Origin: Manihot esculenta
Lineage: Eukaryota; Streptophyta; Magnoliopsida; Malpighiales; Euphorbiaceae
NCBI RefSeq assembly: GCF_001659605.2
Contig: NC_035170.2
Coordinates: 1,302,001-1,366,000, forward strand
Direction of reading: 5' to 3'
DNA: 64,000 bases
A program made the position numbers and the translations under genes. Under the pieces are notes generated by a model. It was not told the origin of the DNA. It saw only the letters and a program-made list of their open reading frames with translations, and ran no database searches. Positions 36,019 to 48,746 of this stretch are shown here, in pieces; position 1 is the stretch's first letter; the number at the start of each line of letters is the position of its first letter.

Positions 36019-36468
36019 TGATGACGACTGAGACTAGGAAGTTTGGGCCATATCTAAGTCCTGTGCTAAAAAAGTCAGATTTTAATTTTATTAGGATCTA
36101 ATTCATAGACCTTCTCCATATACAAATTCTGGACTTATCTTGATGAGTCAGACTGAGTGCGGATCTATATGTGGGGACTTAGCCATGAATAGTCCGTTAG
36201 CCCCACAGGGCAATAAATCCTGTGATATCCGAGATTATATTTATATGGCGCCGGATTAAATTAAATGGCCGCCTGACAATAGAAAATGACATAATACGTC
36301 CGTACATAAGGTCAGCATGACTAAGACAGGAGGGTACGAGCGCAGAATGGCGGTTACACGTCACTAGAGAACAAAAGAGAAAAGGAATAAAAGGAAACGG
36401 GTGGAAGAAACAAACTAAACTTATCAAAATACATTCTGAGTCTACCCCTCATTGGATCTCAGACATTA
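36019..36468 (+). repeat. 5' LTR of element C
   Basis: Starts TGATGACGACTGAG; ends GGATCTCAGACATTA, where CA has become TA. Shares the segment AATGGCCGCCTGACAATAG and the TTACACGTCACTAG phrase with the 3' LTR. Related to the B-family LTRs at both ends. Confidence 0.8.
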
Positions 36469-36469
36469 A

Positions 36470-36487
36470 TTGGCACCGTCTGTGGGA
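36470..36487 (+). other. Primer binding site of element C
   Basis: TGGCACCGTCTGTGGGAA directly follows the 5' LTR and is the motif found at this place in many plant Tat-type elements. I did not assign the tRNA. Confidence 0.7.
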
Positions 36488-36546
36488 ACGAAGGAGATCT
36501 TTTCATCACTGGAGTTCTCATCCTCATTTCACCCACTAAGATTCAC

Positions 36547-38338
36547 ATGGTCAATCACGATGAAAACCATACCGGAAATACCTCAAACGATATGAGCTCG
36601 ATCCAAGAAGGTCTACAGTTCTCGTTTCAAGTCCAACCGCTCCAGTAAATCAGCAACCCATTTTGTTCAACCCTTCACCAAGCTCAACTGGGACCGTGTT
36701 CCAAACTACCGTATCTGATCAAGAACTGCAAAGCATGGCTCTCCAGTTACAAAACATTGCTCTATTGGCTAGGCCAGATGTTACAACAGAGAAGGCTCAT
36801 TATCCCATTGAGCATATCACCTGTAGCCAAACGGCTCAACATCAATGAGTTCCAACCTACATTGAACTATCATATCTCTCAACAGAACAGTAGGACAGAC
36901 GATGGAGACGAAGAAGCCAGTAAGAGAAATGAGTTTACAGCTCGAGCTAGAGGCAGGATAGTGAGGGTGCTTATCAAGAATGATGAGGCTGGGAGCTACT
37001 CTTCCAAGCCAGTAGAAAGGTCAGAGAGTGAAGAGCTAAAAAGAAACTACCACCTAGAAGAGGCCTAAAAGGGAGGACACAGACATAGACCAAACGTTAG
37101 AAAGATTGAAAGAGTAACTACTAATGAAATTTAGAGCACGAGACAACAACAGTCCCCTTTTGCCAACCTCATCACTATTTGTAAAATGGGTTCAACAAGA
37201 AATCATACCAAAGAAGTTCATGATACCAACTATAGCAGCCTATGATAGAATGGAAAACCTCTGAGAGCATGGAAAACCTCTGAGAGCATGTTCTGAACTA
37301 CAAGGCATTCATGGAGTTGCAGACCTATTCGGATGCCCTGGTGTGTAAGGTCTTATCAACCATCTTAACTGGACTAGCCCGAGCATAATTTAACAGCTTG
37401 GAGTCGGGGAGCATTAAGAACTTTATAAACCTGGCTAGTATATTCATCAACAGATTCATTGCTGGAGTTCCTACAGAAAGAAAAATGAGCTACTTAAAAA
37501 TCATGCGCCATAGGAGGAATGAATCCCTGAGAGAGTATGTGGCCATATTCAACTCTGAGGCTTTGCAGATACCCAAGCTAGATGATGGAAGGACTGTAGA
37601 AGCTATGCAGAAAGGCACAACCTCCCCGAAGTTCTTTGGGTCGCTGTGCAGAAAGCTCCCTACCACCTTGTCAGAGTTGATGAAAAGGCTAAAGAAGTAC
37701 TTAAGGCATGATGATGCCTTGACGACAAGTCGATTTGCTAGGGATGACAGACAAAGAAGTAAGGTTGGAGAGGACAAGAGACAAGACAAGTCGAAGAGGA
37801 GACATGATCGGGGGCATTGAACAAACACTAATGGAAAAGAAAGGAACAGAGACCTTATCAACCCCGGCTCCTTGTTGAAATCATTCCCTTGAATGTGTCT
37901 AAAGTCAAAGTGCTCGTAGCAGTCCAGGATAAGGATTTCGTGCAATGGCCCAAGCCATGAAAGCAGAAGCAAGCATAAAGGACCAAGATAAATACTGCCA
38001 ATACCACAGAACTTACGGTCATGACACAAATGACTGCTATCAGTTGATAAACAAGATAGAAATGTTGATTAAGAGGGGCCATCTCCAGAACTTTATAAAA
38101 AAGCTAGAGGGCCAAAGGCAACAATAAGGCACAGCTGGAGAAAGGCCCAGAAGACATATCATAGCATCAATAAATGACGACTCCAGTGGGACAATCAATA
38201 TGATTATAGGAGGAACTAGGGGCCGCATGAGTAGGAGGGGTGAGAAGAGAAGTAGAAATGAGGATGAAAGTGGTGCAGAGGTAATGCAGGTTGCTAAGCA
38301 CTCCCCAATAACCATCTCCTTTTCCCCAGAGGACGCGT
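36547..38338 (+). pseudogene. gag: Element C gag and start of protease, decayed
   Basis: Starts at ATG 36547 (MVNHDENHTGN) but reaches a stop after about 33 codons. Further pieces in other frames: 37398-37820 has the gag core (FINLASIFINRF, then RHRRNESLREYVAIFNSEAL), and 37945-38127 has a zinc-knuckle-like pattern (YCQYHRTYGHDTNDC). The frame then runs to SFSPEDA, where the solo LTR at 38339 interrupts it. Broken by several stops and shifts; not functional. Confidence 0.8.
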
Positions 38339-39280
38339 TGTAACACCCCTTACCTGTCTATAAAATAACTTAGTAAAGGATGCCACAAACTATACTATAT
38401 GCAATTACATATGTGGACTTAAGATAGCTTTGACATTATAAATTGTTCTTTAGTTTGTTTAAATGCATGTTGATTCACAAAATAATTTTAAATGGAGAAA
38501 CCGCAAAAGTCTCCCCTGTAAATTTGGTGGAGATGAAAGATAAAAGGCAAACTAATTTTTCTCTTTCCTTTTGGTGTAGCTACGGCAAGGATGGAGCAAT
38601 TGAAGACAACTTTCCATTTCATGCTTAGTCATGCATGGCTAGGTGTCATATGGTGGGTTAGGTGTAAATGTAGAAAAAGGTGGAGGGCAAACTTGGAATC
38701 TTACTTTTAAACTTTTCATATTCACACTTTCACCTACTAAACTTTTCCATATGTTTCAATTGAGTTTTTAAACTTTCAATATTCATATATTGACCTACTA
38801 AACTTACATTTTTAACCTTTAGAAGTTCATTTCATTTAAGCAAGCACGTCGGTTTTAGGAAGCACCTCAAGCTAGCACGTCGGGAAACCCTTAAGCACCT
38901 CCCGATAGCAACTTGATTCCGACCTTCTTATCACGTTAGATACTTTATTTTAAGATATGTCTGTTTTCTCATTTGAGCTGTCTATGATTCACTTATTTCA
39001 GCTTAAAACATATTAAAATACTATTAGTGGTCATTCGTACTTTAACTCTATCTTTGCATGTATAACTCTATATGAAATGCAAGTTGGACCTCTAAACACA
39101 ACTTTTAGTGCTCTATCTATAAACCAATTGTGTGTCAAATGGCTCTGGATAAGCTAGCACCTCCCCTAATTAGCTCGAGGTCAAGCTAGCACCTCCCCTG
39201 AAGCTAATTACTACTTTGGAATTGTACAATTGAAAGCTAATGGTTGCTTTATTTCTATCTGCAGGTTTTGGAATGTGACA
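38339..39280 (+). mobile_element. Solo LTR (942 bp) inside element C
   Basis: Begins TGTAACACCCC, ends GGAATGTGACA, flanked by the perfect duplication CGCGT (38334-38338 and 39281-39285). Removing it makes the protease sequence of element C collinear with other Tat elements. It contains repeated AAGCTAGCACCTCCCCT. A different family from the 2.2-2.5-kb solo LTRs. Confidence 0.9.
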
Positions 39281-39285
39281 CGCGT

Positions 39286-41220
39286 AGGGTGTGCAGATGC
39301 CCTATGATGATGCCTTGGTCATCGAGACAGTCATCCATAACTTTAGGGTTCATAAGGTGCTATTGGATGATGGCAGTAAGGTGAATCACTACCCTACTAG
39401 GTCTTCCAGCAGATGAAGATACCTAAAAAGCAGCTAGTAAGGGATCAAGCCCCAATCAAAGGAATAGGTGGAACCCTGATAGTGGTGGAAGGAAAAGTAA
39501 AAGTAGCCCTCACTCTAGGGGAACCACCCTTATCATGGACTCACTATCAGTTTTATTAGAAGAAGTGGAAAAATTAGAAGAGGTTGGGTTCATTAGGGAA
39601 TGTACCCAAAGTGGTTAGCTAACCCTGTGTTAGTAAAAAATGCCAATGAAAAGTATAGAATGTGTATAGACTTCACTGATCTAAACCAGACTTGTCCAAA
39701 AGATTGTTATCCTCTCCCTGATATTAATAAAATGGTCAATTCTATAGCCGATTTTGACTACTTATTGTCTTTAGATGCTATGTCGATGTACCATCAAATC
39801 CCTATGGCCAGGTCAGATAAAGAGAATACCTCCTTTATAATTGAAGACAAAACATATTGCTATAAGGGTGTGCCTTTTGGATTGAAAAATGCTAAGGCAA
39901 CATACCAGCAATTGATGAACAAAATCTTCAAAGACCAAATAGAGAGAAATATAGAGGTGTATGTAGATGATATGGTAGTTAAAAGCTAGACTTTCCAGCA
40001 ACATCTGATTAACCTATAAGAAGTCTTCTAGGTATTGCAGCAATACATAATGAGGTTGAATCCTGCGAAATGCACTTCCTTCATTAGAGGAGAAAATTTT
40101 TTGGGCTACATAGTTAGTGAGAAAGGTATAGAACCGAACCCATAAAAGGTAGAAGTCATATTGAATATACCTGAGCCAACCTGCATAAGGGATGCACAAA
40201 TGCTCACAAGAAGAGTAGTAGCAATTAACAAATTCATGTCCAGGTCTGTAGAGAGATGCTTACCCTTTTTCAAGAAGTTAAGGAAAGTCCTAAATTTTGA
40301 ATGATCGGAAAATTGCCAAGAGGCCTTCAAAAACCTTAAGGAGTATCTCAGCTCCCTACATGCGGTCAGCAGTCCCTTAGCGGAAGAAGAGTTGTTGATC
40401 TACTTAACTGCATCAGAATAGGTAGTGAGCGTCGTGCTGGTAAGAGAAGAGGTAGAGATCCAGAAACCTGTCTTCTACGTCAGTAAGGTACTTAAAGACG
40501 CTGTGGTAAGATATATAAATATAGAGAAGTTGACATTCGTTTTGTTATTGGCAGTAAAAAAATTCAAGATGTATTTGGAAGATCACTAGGGAGTAGTGAT
40601 GATGAATCAACCTTTGAAAAAGATCTTACACAGGCCTGAAATTTCAGGGCAGATGCTAGCATGGTCAGTAGAAATTAGCCCGAACTGTCTCATTTACCAA
40701 TCTCGAACAGCAATCAAAGCACAAGTCTTGTTTGATTTCATAGACGATTGCTCCTTCAGCACGGTTGAGAAAGAACATAATGATGCATTTTCGAGTTCAA
40801 TAGAAGAAGGAGAGGAGAGTCAACACCAACATGAATTCATGTGAAATATGTTTGTAGGCGAGGCATTGAACTGCACAGGTAGTGGACAGAAAAAGGACCT
40901 GATGAGTTCAAAGTATGTTATGCCTTATGCTTTGGATTCCCAGCGTCTAATATCGAGAATCCTAATAGAAGCTATGAAAGGAGTAAGACATACCTTGAAT
41001 TGAAAAATCAGAGATTACAGAGAAAAGAAAGAATAAGGTAGCAGAAGCAGTGCAAGAAGCAGAGCAACGAGTGAAAGTAAGAGCGTAAGCTTGAAATAGG
41101 TAAAGGTGAGGAAGAGACGTTTTGACAGAACTCTCCTAAAGTCGCGCGGTAATAATTGAAATTTTGAAATTTACCCTTTCATTGATCATGAAATAATTAA
41201 TAAGTATGTAAAGTAGTACT
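39286..41220 (+). pseudogene. pol: Element C protease, reverse transcriptase and RNase H remnants
   Basis: After the solo LTR: protease phrase VLLDDGSK (active-site region altered), a shortened spacer, then reverse transcriptase. The longest open part (39600-39989) has RMCIDFTDLNQTCPKDCYPLP, LLSLDAMSMYHQI and the YVDDMVVKS active-site motif. Downstream remnants include the WSVEISPNCLIYQSRTAIKAQ end of the first RNase H and traces of the second one, all with stops. There is no integrase before the 3' LTR. Not functional. Confidence 0.85.
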
Positions 41221-41697
41221 TGATAATGACCGAACCCAGGACGCCCCGGCATGAGCTTGCTCTATATATAAGCCTTGGACTTGCTTTGATGAGTCAGGGT
41301 GGGTGTGGATCTATATGTGGGGGGTTTGGCCATGAATAGTCCATTAGTCCTGTGAAACAACAAACTTTATGATATCTGAAATTATATCCACATGACGCCG
41401 AACAGAATTAAATGGTCGCCTAACGATAGAAAATGACATAGTACATTTATATGTACGACCAGAGTGACTATGATAGGAGGTATGAGCGTAAAATGACGGT
41501 TACACGTCATTAGATGGCAAAAATAAAAAATAAAAAGAAACATATGAAAGAAACAAACTAAACTTATCATGAGTGCAAAATGACGGTTACACGTCACTAG
41601 ATGGCAAAAATAAAAAATAAAAAAAAACACATAAGAGAAACAAACTAAACTTACCAAAATATACTCTAAATCTACTCTCACTCGATTTCAAATATCA
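41221..41697 (+). repeat. 3' LTR of element C with an internal duplication
   Basis: Starts TGATAATGACCG, ends AAATATCA. A segment of about 100 bp (AAAATGACGGTTACACGTCA, then ATGGCAAAAATAAAAAATAAA, then AACAAACTAAACTTA) occurs twice in a row, at about 41480 and 41578; the 5' LTR has it once. Confidence 0.8.
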
Positions 41698-41702
41698 ATA
41701 TA

Positions 41703-42680
41703 TATTTTTTAAAAAAATTTAAATTCTCTTAATTGAATTAATTTATTTATATTAAAAAAATTATTTATTTAAAATCAATTTAAATATAATAAAATTTAAT
41801 TAACTTTTTATATTAAATAAATTAATAATAAATTCAAAATTGATATAATTTATACACGTTATTATTATTTTTAAGCTAAACATCAATATTTATTTTTATA
41901 AATAATAATTATTTTTATCACATTAAATAAAAATCATTATTAATATTGTTTTATGACATTTAAAATCTGAATTTACATAATTTTTTACCATTAAAAGTAT
42001 AAAGATTACTTTTTAAAATTAACAAAATAATATGATAAATTTCTTAACATTAATTATAAATGTATTAAATATTGATAATTAATATTAAATTAAAATAATT
42101 TTTGAAAAAAGCAATTATTATTTAAAAAATAAATTTAAAATTAAAATAAACACGAAATAAAAAATAAAAAATAAAATAAAATTCTAAGAATTAATTAAAT
42201 AATTTTAATATAAATAGTTTTAAGTGAAATTATTTTTCATAAAATTTTAATAATTTTAATCAGATTTACTTTTTAATTCAAAATCAATTCTCACAATAAT
42301 TAAAACGAATTAAATTTTTAGGCTATTGATTTTGTTGAATATAAAAATTTTAAAAGAAAAATAAAATTTTTTAAATTCTTTCAAAATTAAGGATCACAAA
42401 TTATGGTATAAAGTTATTTTATATATGAATCGTAAAATGTTTTAAAATTAATTTAATATTTACATTTAATATGTTATTTCTAATTTTTAAATTGTTACTC
42501 GCTGATTATTTATATTTAATAAATAAATTTATCTAACACTAATGTTTGAAATCTATTTGAAAAGAGGTAGATTAACTTAAGATTCTTTTTTAAGTTAATA
42601 TTCCTTAAAAGCAAGGTCTTATTGTAATTCTAGAAAATAAATTTAGTATATTTTACTTATAAAAATACTAAGAAAATAAA
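41703..42680. other. AT-rich intergenic DNA
   Basis: No gene seen between element C and the cyclophilin gene. Confidence 0.5.
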
Positions 42681-42837
42681 ATTGTTTTTTTACACTATTT
42701 TTTCAAAAATATCTATTTATTCTTTCCTAAAAGCTGCCATTTACTTTCACTGCCACAGAGGCACTAAGGCTGCATTTGGCATTCACAGTTCTGTGCTCCG
42801 CCGAGAAATCTCACTGCCGTTGAAGAGAAGCAGAGAC

Positions 42838-45211
42838 ATGGCAACCACTGCACGATTAATCTCTGTCGCTCTTTTGTGGATTCTGGTTCTCTTTGTAACT
42901 CTAGCTTTTATACAGGTATATCTCATATTTTCTGTTTGTTTCCTCGGATAAAGAATGATAAAGCAATGATTTTTTATTATTATTTTTGTTTGTAAAATTC
43001 TGGGTATTTTGTTTTCTTTTAATCTTTTTGTCTTGATTGCTATTTTTTTTCTTATCAGAATCGATTAAGCGACGGTGGAGTCTCATCAGATCCCAAGCTC
43101 AACTATAGCAGACTCAGTCAGGTTCTCTCTCTCTCTCCTTTCTTTTTTTTTTCTTTTTTTTTTTTTTGTTTTACTGTTTTCAATCATAAATTTAGCTGAG
43201 ACTGGAGTAGAGAATTGTAATTGAAATATAAGATTTTTGTGAGAGATTAACTGTTAATTATTTGTTTGGTTGCCCAGAAAGAAATTAAGTTAGAAGAGGA
43301 GGATTTGGAAGCAGTAACCCACAAAGTTTACTTTGACATTGAGATCGATGGGAAATCAGTAGGTATGATTTCGTTATTCAAGAGATTTCGCATATATTTA
43401 GTGTTGATTTACTGAAATTTTAGAGAATGAATCTGGATCTGATCATCCTGTTCTTTGGATGCATTGTTAGATGAACTGTCCTGGATGTTGAATTATGAGC
43501 AATATTAGACAATCTCTATATATCAATCTTATTTAATTTGCTTCTCACATTTGTCTTCATTTTCTAAAGCTCCTTCAATTGAATCAGATTATATATGACT
43601 TTTTACTTTCAGGTCGTATCGTCATGGGTCTCTTTGGTAAAACAGTTCCTAAGACAGCAGGTATGGAGTTTGAATGCAATGAGGAACATTACCTTTTATT
43701 CTACATTGTCTCTGGCATGGCCATGATCCGGACCGGTCTAATTTGAAATCAAACTGGATGAAAATAAATCTTTACCAGCTTATAGAAACCCACATTGAAC
43801 TAGATGGGAACCGGCCAGACCGGTTCTAGGTTAGAGCTGACATTTTCCTTTTAAAAATTCAAAAGAATTTCAATTGGTATATTTGATTAAATTTAGACCA
43901 AACTGGAACTAAATAAAATTGAAATTGAGACTGGAACCAGAGGATCTTATGGTCCAGTCATGGTCACCTTAAACCAATGAACCAGAACTGCTGGTTCTGG
44001 CTTGGAACAGCTCAAACTGACCCAGCAGCCATGCCTTTTTTGTCCTTGAGATATACATGTATTTCTAAATACCATCCACTGACAAATTTTCATGTTTGTT
44101 GTGCAGAAAATTTTCGAGCTCTTTGCACTGGTAGCCAAGTAACTTTTGCCCTCTTTATTTCTGTCTATTTGATTATACCAAAGCTGCTTCACCATAACCA
44201 AGCACTAAATATTGGAAAATCTATCATGTTATATGAAATAAGGACTAGAAATTTGCTTCAATTTGGGATACTTGTGAAATTTGATTTCACATTTTCCTTT
44301 CATCTGACCAGAGTTTCACTTGAAAGCCAAACCAGAAGTCGTATATTGCATAATTCATGATGCTGATACATTCCTTATTTAATTATGGATAACCAGTGTA
44401 ATAAAGCATTTCCTGGGTCTTGGGCCCTCGGCAATTCAGCAATACCTTTGGAAACAATAGTTATATTCTTATACGAGTAGATGCTAATCTGCAGTCAAGT
44501 ATTTTTGGGCATCTGAGCAAGTGCTGATGTTTTATCATCTTAGGCTTGAAATTTCCAAACTACTTCATCTTATGTATGGTTAACCTGGCATTATAGGGGA
44601 GAAAGGAAAGGGAAAGAGTGGGAAGCATCTCCATTACAAAGGCAGCATATTCCATAGGATTATTCCCAGCTTTATGATCCAAGGTGGTGATTTTACTCGT
44701 GGCGATGGGCGAGGTGGAGAGTCAATCTATGGTGAGAAGTTTGCTGATGAGAACTTCAAGCTGAAACATACTAGACCTGGTAAGCTTTCTCTAAGGATAA
44801 TATATAGTACTTTGCAGCCATTGTGCTGCCTTAAAGGGTAATTCTCAAAAAACTGTTTCCTTCTCCAATAATAGGACTATTGTCAATGGCAAATGCTGGG
44901 AAAGACACCAATGGATCTCAGTTCTTTATTACTACTGTAACCACTAGCTGGTAAGTAAACCATATCTCCAGACTCCAACAACAGTGCTAAACAGACTCTA
45001 AATTGTGTTTTACGGCTGTTGAGATTTTCGGAACTGACATACAAAAACTTGTTTTTCACTGTTAACTGGAAGGTTGGATGGCCGCCATGTGGTATTTGGC
45101 AAGGTTCTTTCTGGCATGGATGTAGTCAGCAAGATTGAAGGCCAAGGAAATCAGAGTGGAGTGCCCCGACATAAAGTTGTCATTTTAGACAGCGGCGAAA
45201 TGCCTATGTAA
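42838..45211 (+). CDS. CYP20-1: Secretory-pathway cyclophilin (peptidyl-prolyl cis-trans isomerase), CYP20-1-like
   Basis: Eight exons: 42838-42915, 43059-43121, 43278-43362, 43613-43660, 44107-44130, 44597-44779, 44875-44950, 45073-45211; all GT-AG, in frame, 231 residues. Residues 1-26 form a signal peptide or signal anchor ([16 protein letters not shown]), followed by a charged linker. The cyclophilin domain starts at [13 protein letters not shown] and has [19 protein letters not shown], the catalytic-arginine block [37 protein letters not shown] and the [13 protein letters not shown] tryptophan that contacts cyclosporin. It ends DSGEMPM without a KDEL signal. By family: catalyses proline isomerisation during folding of secreted proteins. 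Exon 5 is only 24 bp. Intact. Confidence 0.95.
43700..44035. repeat. Degenerate repeat in cyclophilin intron 4
   Basis: Repeated phrases around an ACCGGTC core (GACCGGTCTAATTTG, AACCGGCCAGACCGGTTCTA, CAGAACTGCTGGTTCTGG), typical of an old MITE-like insertion. Family not recognised. Confidence 0.3.
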
Positions 45212-47560
45212 CAACCTTCATCATCGAACATATGCATTCTTATATCAAAACTCACTGCATATAAGTATAAAATTTTTACATCTTTTATTAAAATCATGTC
45301 TTGATTTTGTAGTGTGTTCAATTAGATTGATTCTTGATTTATATGACAATTGAAGGGGCTTCTCTGAGTACTTTCTTTAATAAGTAGCAAATAGATTGCC
45401 AATACTCTAGATTGATGAGCATTAACTGTACAGGCTCTACCTTATCTTCTTCAAAATAAATAAATAAATCTTGTGCAAAGTTCAATATGTATGATGCGAA
45501 AAACATTAGATATGCGTTCTTGTCTTGTACAGTGACGACGCTTTACCAGATATTAGAGCTTTCAGATCTTGGAGTTGATGAGTTGAATAAGGTTGTCTTT
45601 TCAGAATCTATAAAAATCTTAAAAACTTCTCTTCTTTTTAAATAATAAAAACTCGTTATTTTATCTCACGTTTCACGGATTATTTATTATTTTATTTTTG
45701 TAATATATTTTAAAATAATTAGGCATTTTATCTAAACATTACAATAATTTATATTTATATTCAGTCCTCGAAATTTTAAATAATAAAGTGAATTTTTTTT
45801 AATTTACTATAATTATAATTAAAAAAATTAAATTAAATTTATATAAATTAATATTAAATTATAATATAGTATAAAATAATATTTAAATAAATATTTTTAT
45901 TGTAATAATATTATTTTTTATTAATTTTATTACTCATTTTTTATTTTCACTTTTATAATATTATCGAAATTATTAATAAAAATTTTAAATATGAAAAAAA
46001 AATTAAAACTTTACCGACATATTGAAAAATTACAAACCAGAGAACCACTTTACCAACAAACAAATCAGCTACTGAGTTTCCTCAGAGGAAAAATTTTAAA
46101 GATTCTCCATGGTTTTCTAAAAGCAAACACAGGGGACATTTCTTAAATGCACTCGCCACAAAGTAAGCAACTAAATAGAAAACCATGGGTGACCAAAAAT
46201 ATCCACCATTAGACCTTCTAGAACAACATCCTACATTGCAATTTGCTACTCTCGTTTCCTTGAGAACATATTTCTAGACAGTTAGCAACAATGCAACATC
46301 AGTTAAAGCACCAAGACTCCAAAGCTAACAAGTTAATGATGATGCACATTGAAAAGCCTAAGCAAGACAAGAAAGTGAATGACAGATCATTACCTCACCT
46401 ACATTGCAACTTGATTAGGAAATCATTCTCCTCATAAAACAAGATAACTACATAAGCATATCAAGTCAAGGCTACAATCAACTCCGAAAAGTTTCATGAC
46501 TGCCCAAACAGAAACTTAAATTAGAATACATAAACTTATGGAGGTAACTTGAGACACTATGGGAAGTTTCAACTTAGGGAAAATTCTGAAGTGATAAAGA
46601 AACAGAAACAGAAACAGAAACAGGCGTGTGAGGTTCCAAACTACTGTGGTTGATTGACAAGCTGCCATAAGTAGTTCTTTACATCATTCCATGATTGACT
46701 TATCATTCTTGGCCACAGAACTCCAAGGTGTCTAAGAAAAATCACTAAAAGAAAACCAAACCTAAATATGTTTCATCTAGTAGGTTGCAAGGGGAGAAAC
46801 ATTTTAAACAATATGATCAAGAGTTTGACCACCAGTTCATGAGATTGCTCATAATTTATACACAAATTCGATTAAATGAACAAAGCCAAAGACAGAAGGT
46901 TTCTACAACGACATTGCTTGTCTTTGTATCCTTTTCTACTTCAAGTTTATTACCAACCAAACTAGGAGCAAAAAATGAAAAAAAAAAAAAAATGAAACCC
47001 ACAATTCTAAAGTGTCAATCATTACAAATTTGCAGATCAACATTTAGAATCCATCTTCTAGACAAAAATCTCCCAGCTCACTCGCATGTTTACCTTCAAA
47101 CACACAACACACTCATCTCAAATTGCTCATTGAACCATATAAACCCTACACAATCTACTTCAAGATCCTTTTTTTTTCTCCTTCACTTTTCCTAATTCGC
47201 TTAGAATCAAATTGATATGTGCATCAACTAAACCACGTCCCTAACTTGAATATAATTTTTTTTTTTTTAAAAAAAAGGGTTCAAGTTTGTTTAAACTGGT
47301 AAGCCGCCATCTCAGCTCAAAAGACACACCAGGGATGCAATGAACTGAAGGAGGAAGCACTCTGAAACTCAACCCAATTTCAATCTTTATATTCAATAAA
47401 AATTACTATACTATGTATGGAAAATTAACATAAATAGTAAATAAATAGGAGAATTAACACAGCTTTTAAAAAGCACACTACACGATTTATTTTACTTATA
47501 TATATTTTTCCAAAATACAAACAATATATCAATAATTGCGTAACTGCAAATGAAAATGAA
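45212..47560. other. Region between the cyclophilin and ELF4 genes
   Basis: 45212-45600 is probably the cyclophilin 3' UTR and flank; 45600-46050 is AT-rich. 46050-47560 is less AT-rich, with a (CAGAAA)n stretch near 46600 and an A-run at 46979, but no supported ORF. Part of it may belong to the ELF4 3' UTR. Confidence 0.4.
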
Positions 47561-47581
47561 CAAACCCAAAAATATTGAAAA

Positions 47582-47935
47582 TTACGACCTTCCGCTGCTG
47601 TTACTGTTACTGTTACCGGAGAAATCACCGTTACGCTGCTGATACGAAGTAGAGAAATTGGAAGACAAATCGGAGTAAAGCGAGACAACCCTGGAAATAT
47701 TACCGTTAAGTTCCTGAATCAAGGCAACGTTTTTTACCATGCTGTCTGGTGTTCCAGACTGGTGATTCTCGTTCACTTGTCGGATCAAATTTCTGTTCCT
47801 ATCGAGAACCGATTGGACTTGCCCGAAAGTGGAGTTGAATGTTGCCCAGACCTCAGTATCTCTTTCATCGTCGTCCACGTCGATGATGTGTTTGTGACTA
47901 CGCTTCGTGGCTTTGGGATTGGCAGTGTCGTTCAT
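47582..47935 (-). CDS. ELF4: EARLY FLOWERING 4 (circadian clock protein)
   Basis: Intronless gene of 117 residues, as usual for this family. A basic/acidic N-terminus (KATKRSHKH, DVDDDERD) is followed by the ELF4 domain (DUF1313): VWATFNSTFGQVQSVLDRNR, LIRQVNENHQS, MVKNVALIQELNGNISRVV and SLYSDLSSNFS; the tail is Ser/Asn-rich. By family, ELF4 binds ELF3 and with LUX forms the evening complex that represses transcription at night and sets rhythm and flowering time. Promoter motifs upstream (listed separately) fit evening expression. An ELF4-like paralog (ELF4-L) is possible, but the N-terminus and domain look closer to ELF4. Confidence 0.92.
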   Translation of the reverse strand: MNDTANPKATKRSHKHIIDVDDDERDTEVWATFNSTFGQVQSVLDRNRNLIRQVNENHQSGTPDSMVKNVALIQELNGNISRVVSLYSDLSSNFSTSYQQRNGDFSGNSNSNSSGRS

Positions 47936-47969
47936 GGTGGATTCGACGGCGGCGAGCGGCAGGAGAGGT

Positions 47970-47975
47970 CACGTG
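47970..47975 (-). promoter_or_regulatory. G-box (CACGTG) in the ELF4 5' region
   Basis: Perfect CACGTG palindrome 35 bp upstream of the ELF4 start codon, a binding core for bZIP (HY5) and bHLH (PIF) factors. Confidence 0.5.
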
Positions 47976-48127
47976 ATAATTAGGGGCAATTTTGATTCGA
48001 CATTTTGTGAATGCATTGGGTTGAGCAAGGGAAGGGGAGGGAAGACGAAGCGGTCGGTTATCCTCGTAGACTAAGCTGCTCGCTATGGCAGCCTACGTGA
48101 ACTAGAGAGAGTGTATTACACACCACA

Positions 48128-48136
48128 AGATATTTT
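48128..48136 (-). promoter_or_regulatory. Evening element AAAATATCT upstream of ELF4
   Basis: Exact AAAATATCT on the gene strand, about 193 bp upstream of the ATG. CCA1/LHY/RVE MYB factors bind this motif, and it is known to time ELF4 in Arabidopsis. Confidence 0.65.
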
Positions 48137-48746
48137 CTTTTTCTTGTATTTTTTAATCTAATTTATTTACAATAATTTAAATATAGTATTTTTTCCATGA
48201 ATTTAAATGTAGTATGATAATAAGTCATGGGATGAAATGTGGATTGTAAATATTAAAATTAAGTATTTTTTTAATTGAAAATTAGGAATATGTTATATGG
48301 TAGAGAATATTATATAACTTAAAAGCTTTGAGAATAATAAAATTTTAAATTTTAAATTTGATGAAACTATTTTTGAACTTAATAATTGTATAGGAAAATC
48401 AAATTTGAGGGGTTATTGTAAATTGGAAATATTAAAATTAAATAATAGTATAAAGTATAATTTTTTTAATTTTTAAAATTGCAGTACAATTTTTGGACTT
48501 GTAATAATAATAAGTAAATAAGAAAAAAAAAATGAAAAACAAAATTCCTCACCTTTCCTTTTCATTTTTTCTTTCCCCTTTTCTCTTGTTTCTTATTGTT
48601 AAATGAATTTAAATCATCATTTTAAAAATAATCTGAAAAACTTTAAAAGTACAATTAAATGTATTTATTGTGAAATTAAATTTAATGGTCCGATTGAATA
48701 TATTATAATAAATAAGAAAAAAAATGCATGAGAATACTAGGTTGGC

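Larger units (their letters stand above)
36019..41697 (+). mobile_element. Element C: decayed Tat-type Ty3/gypsy element, integrase lost
   Basis: Two LTRs (36019-36468 and 41221-41697), imperfect 5-bp target duplication (ATATG / ATATA), a primer binding site, gag, protease and reverse transcriptase/RNase H remnants with many stops and frameshifts. The integrase region is absent and protease is joined to reverse transcriptase by a shortened spacer. The LTRs differ clearly, so the insertion is old. A solo LTR of another family is inserted in the protease region. Confidence 0.85.

Noticed and set aside
43977..44360. 127-codon ORF within the cyclophilin gene
   Set aside because: It lies across intron 4, the 24-bp exon 5 and intron 5; the splice sites and protein homology support the cyclophilin reading.
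46785..47195. 136-codon ORF between cyclophilin and ELF4
   Set aside because: Low-complexity composition, no recognisable motif, interrupted by an A-run; no support as a gene.
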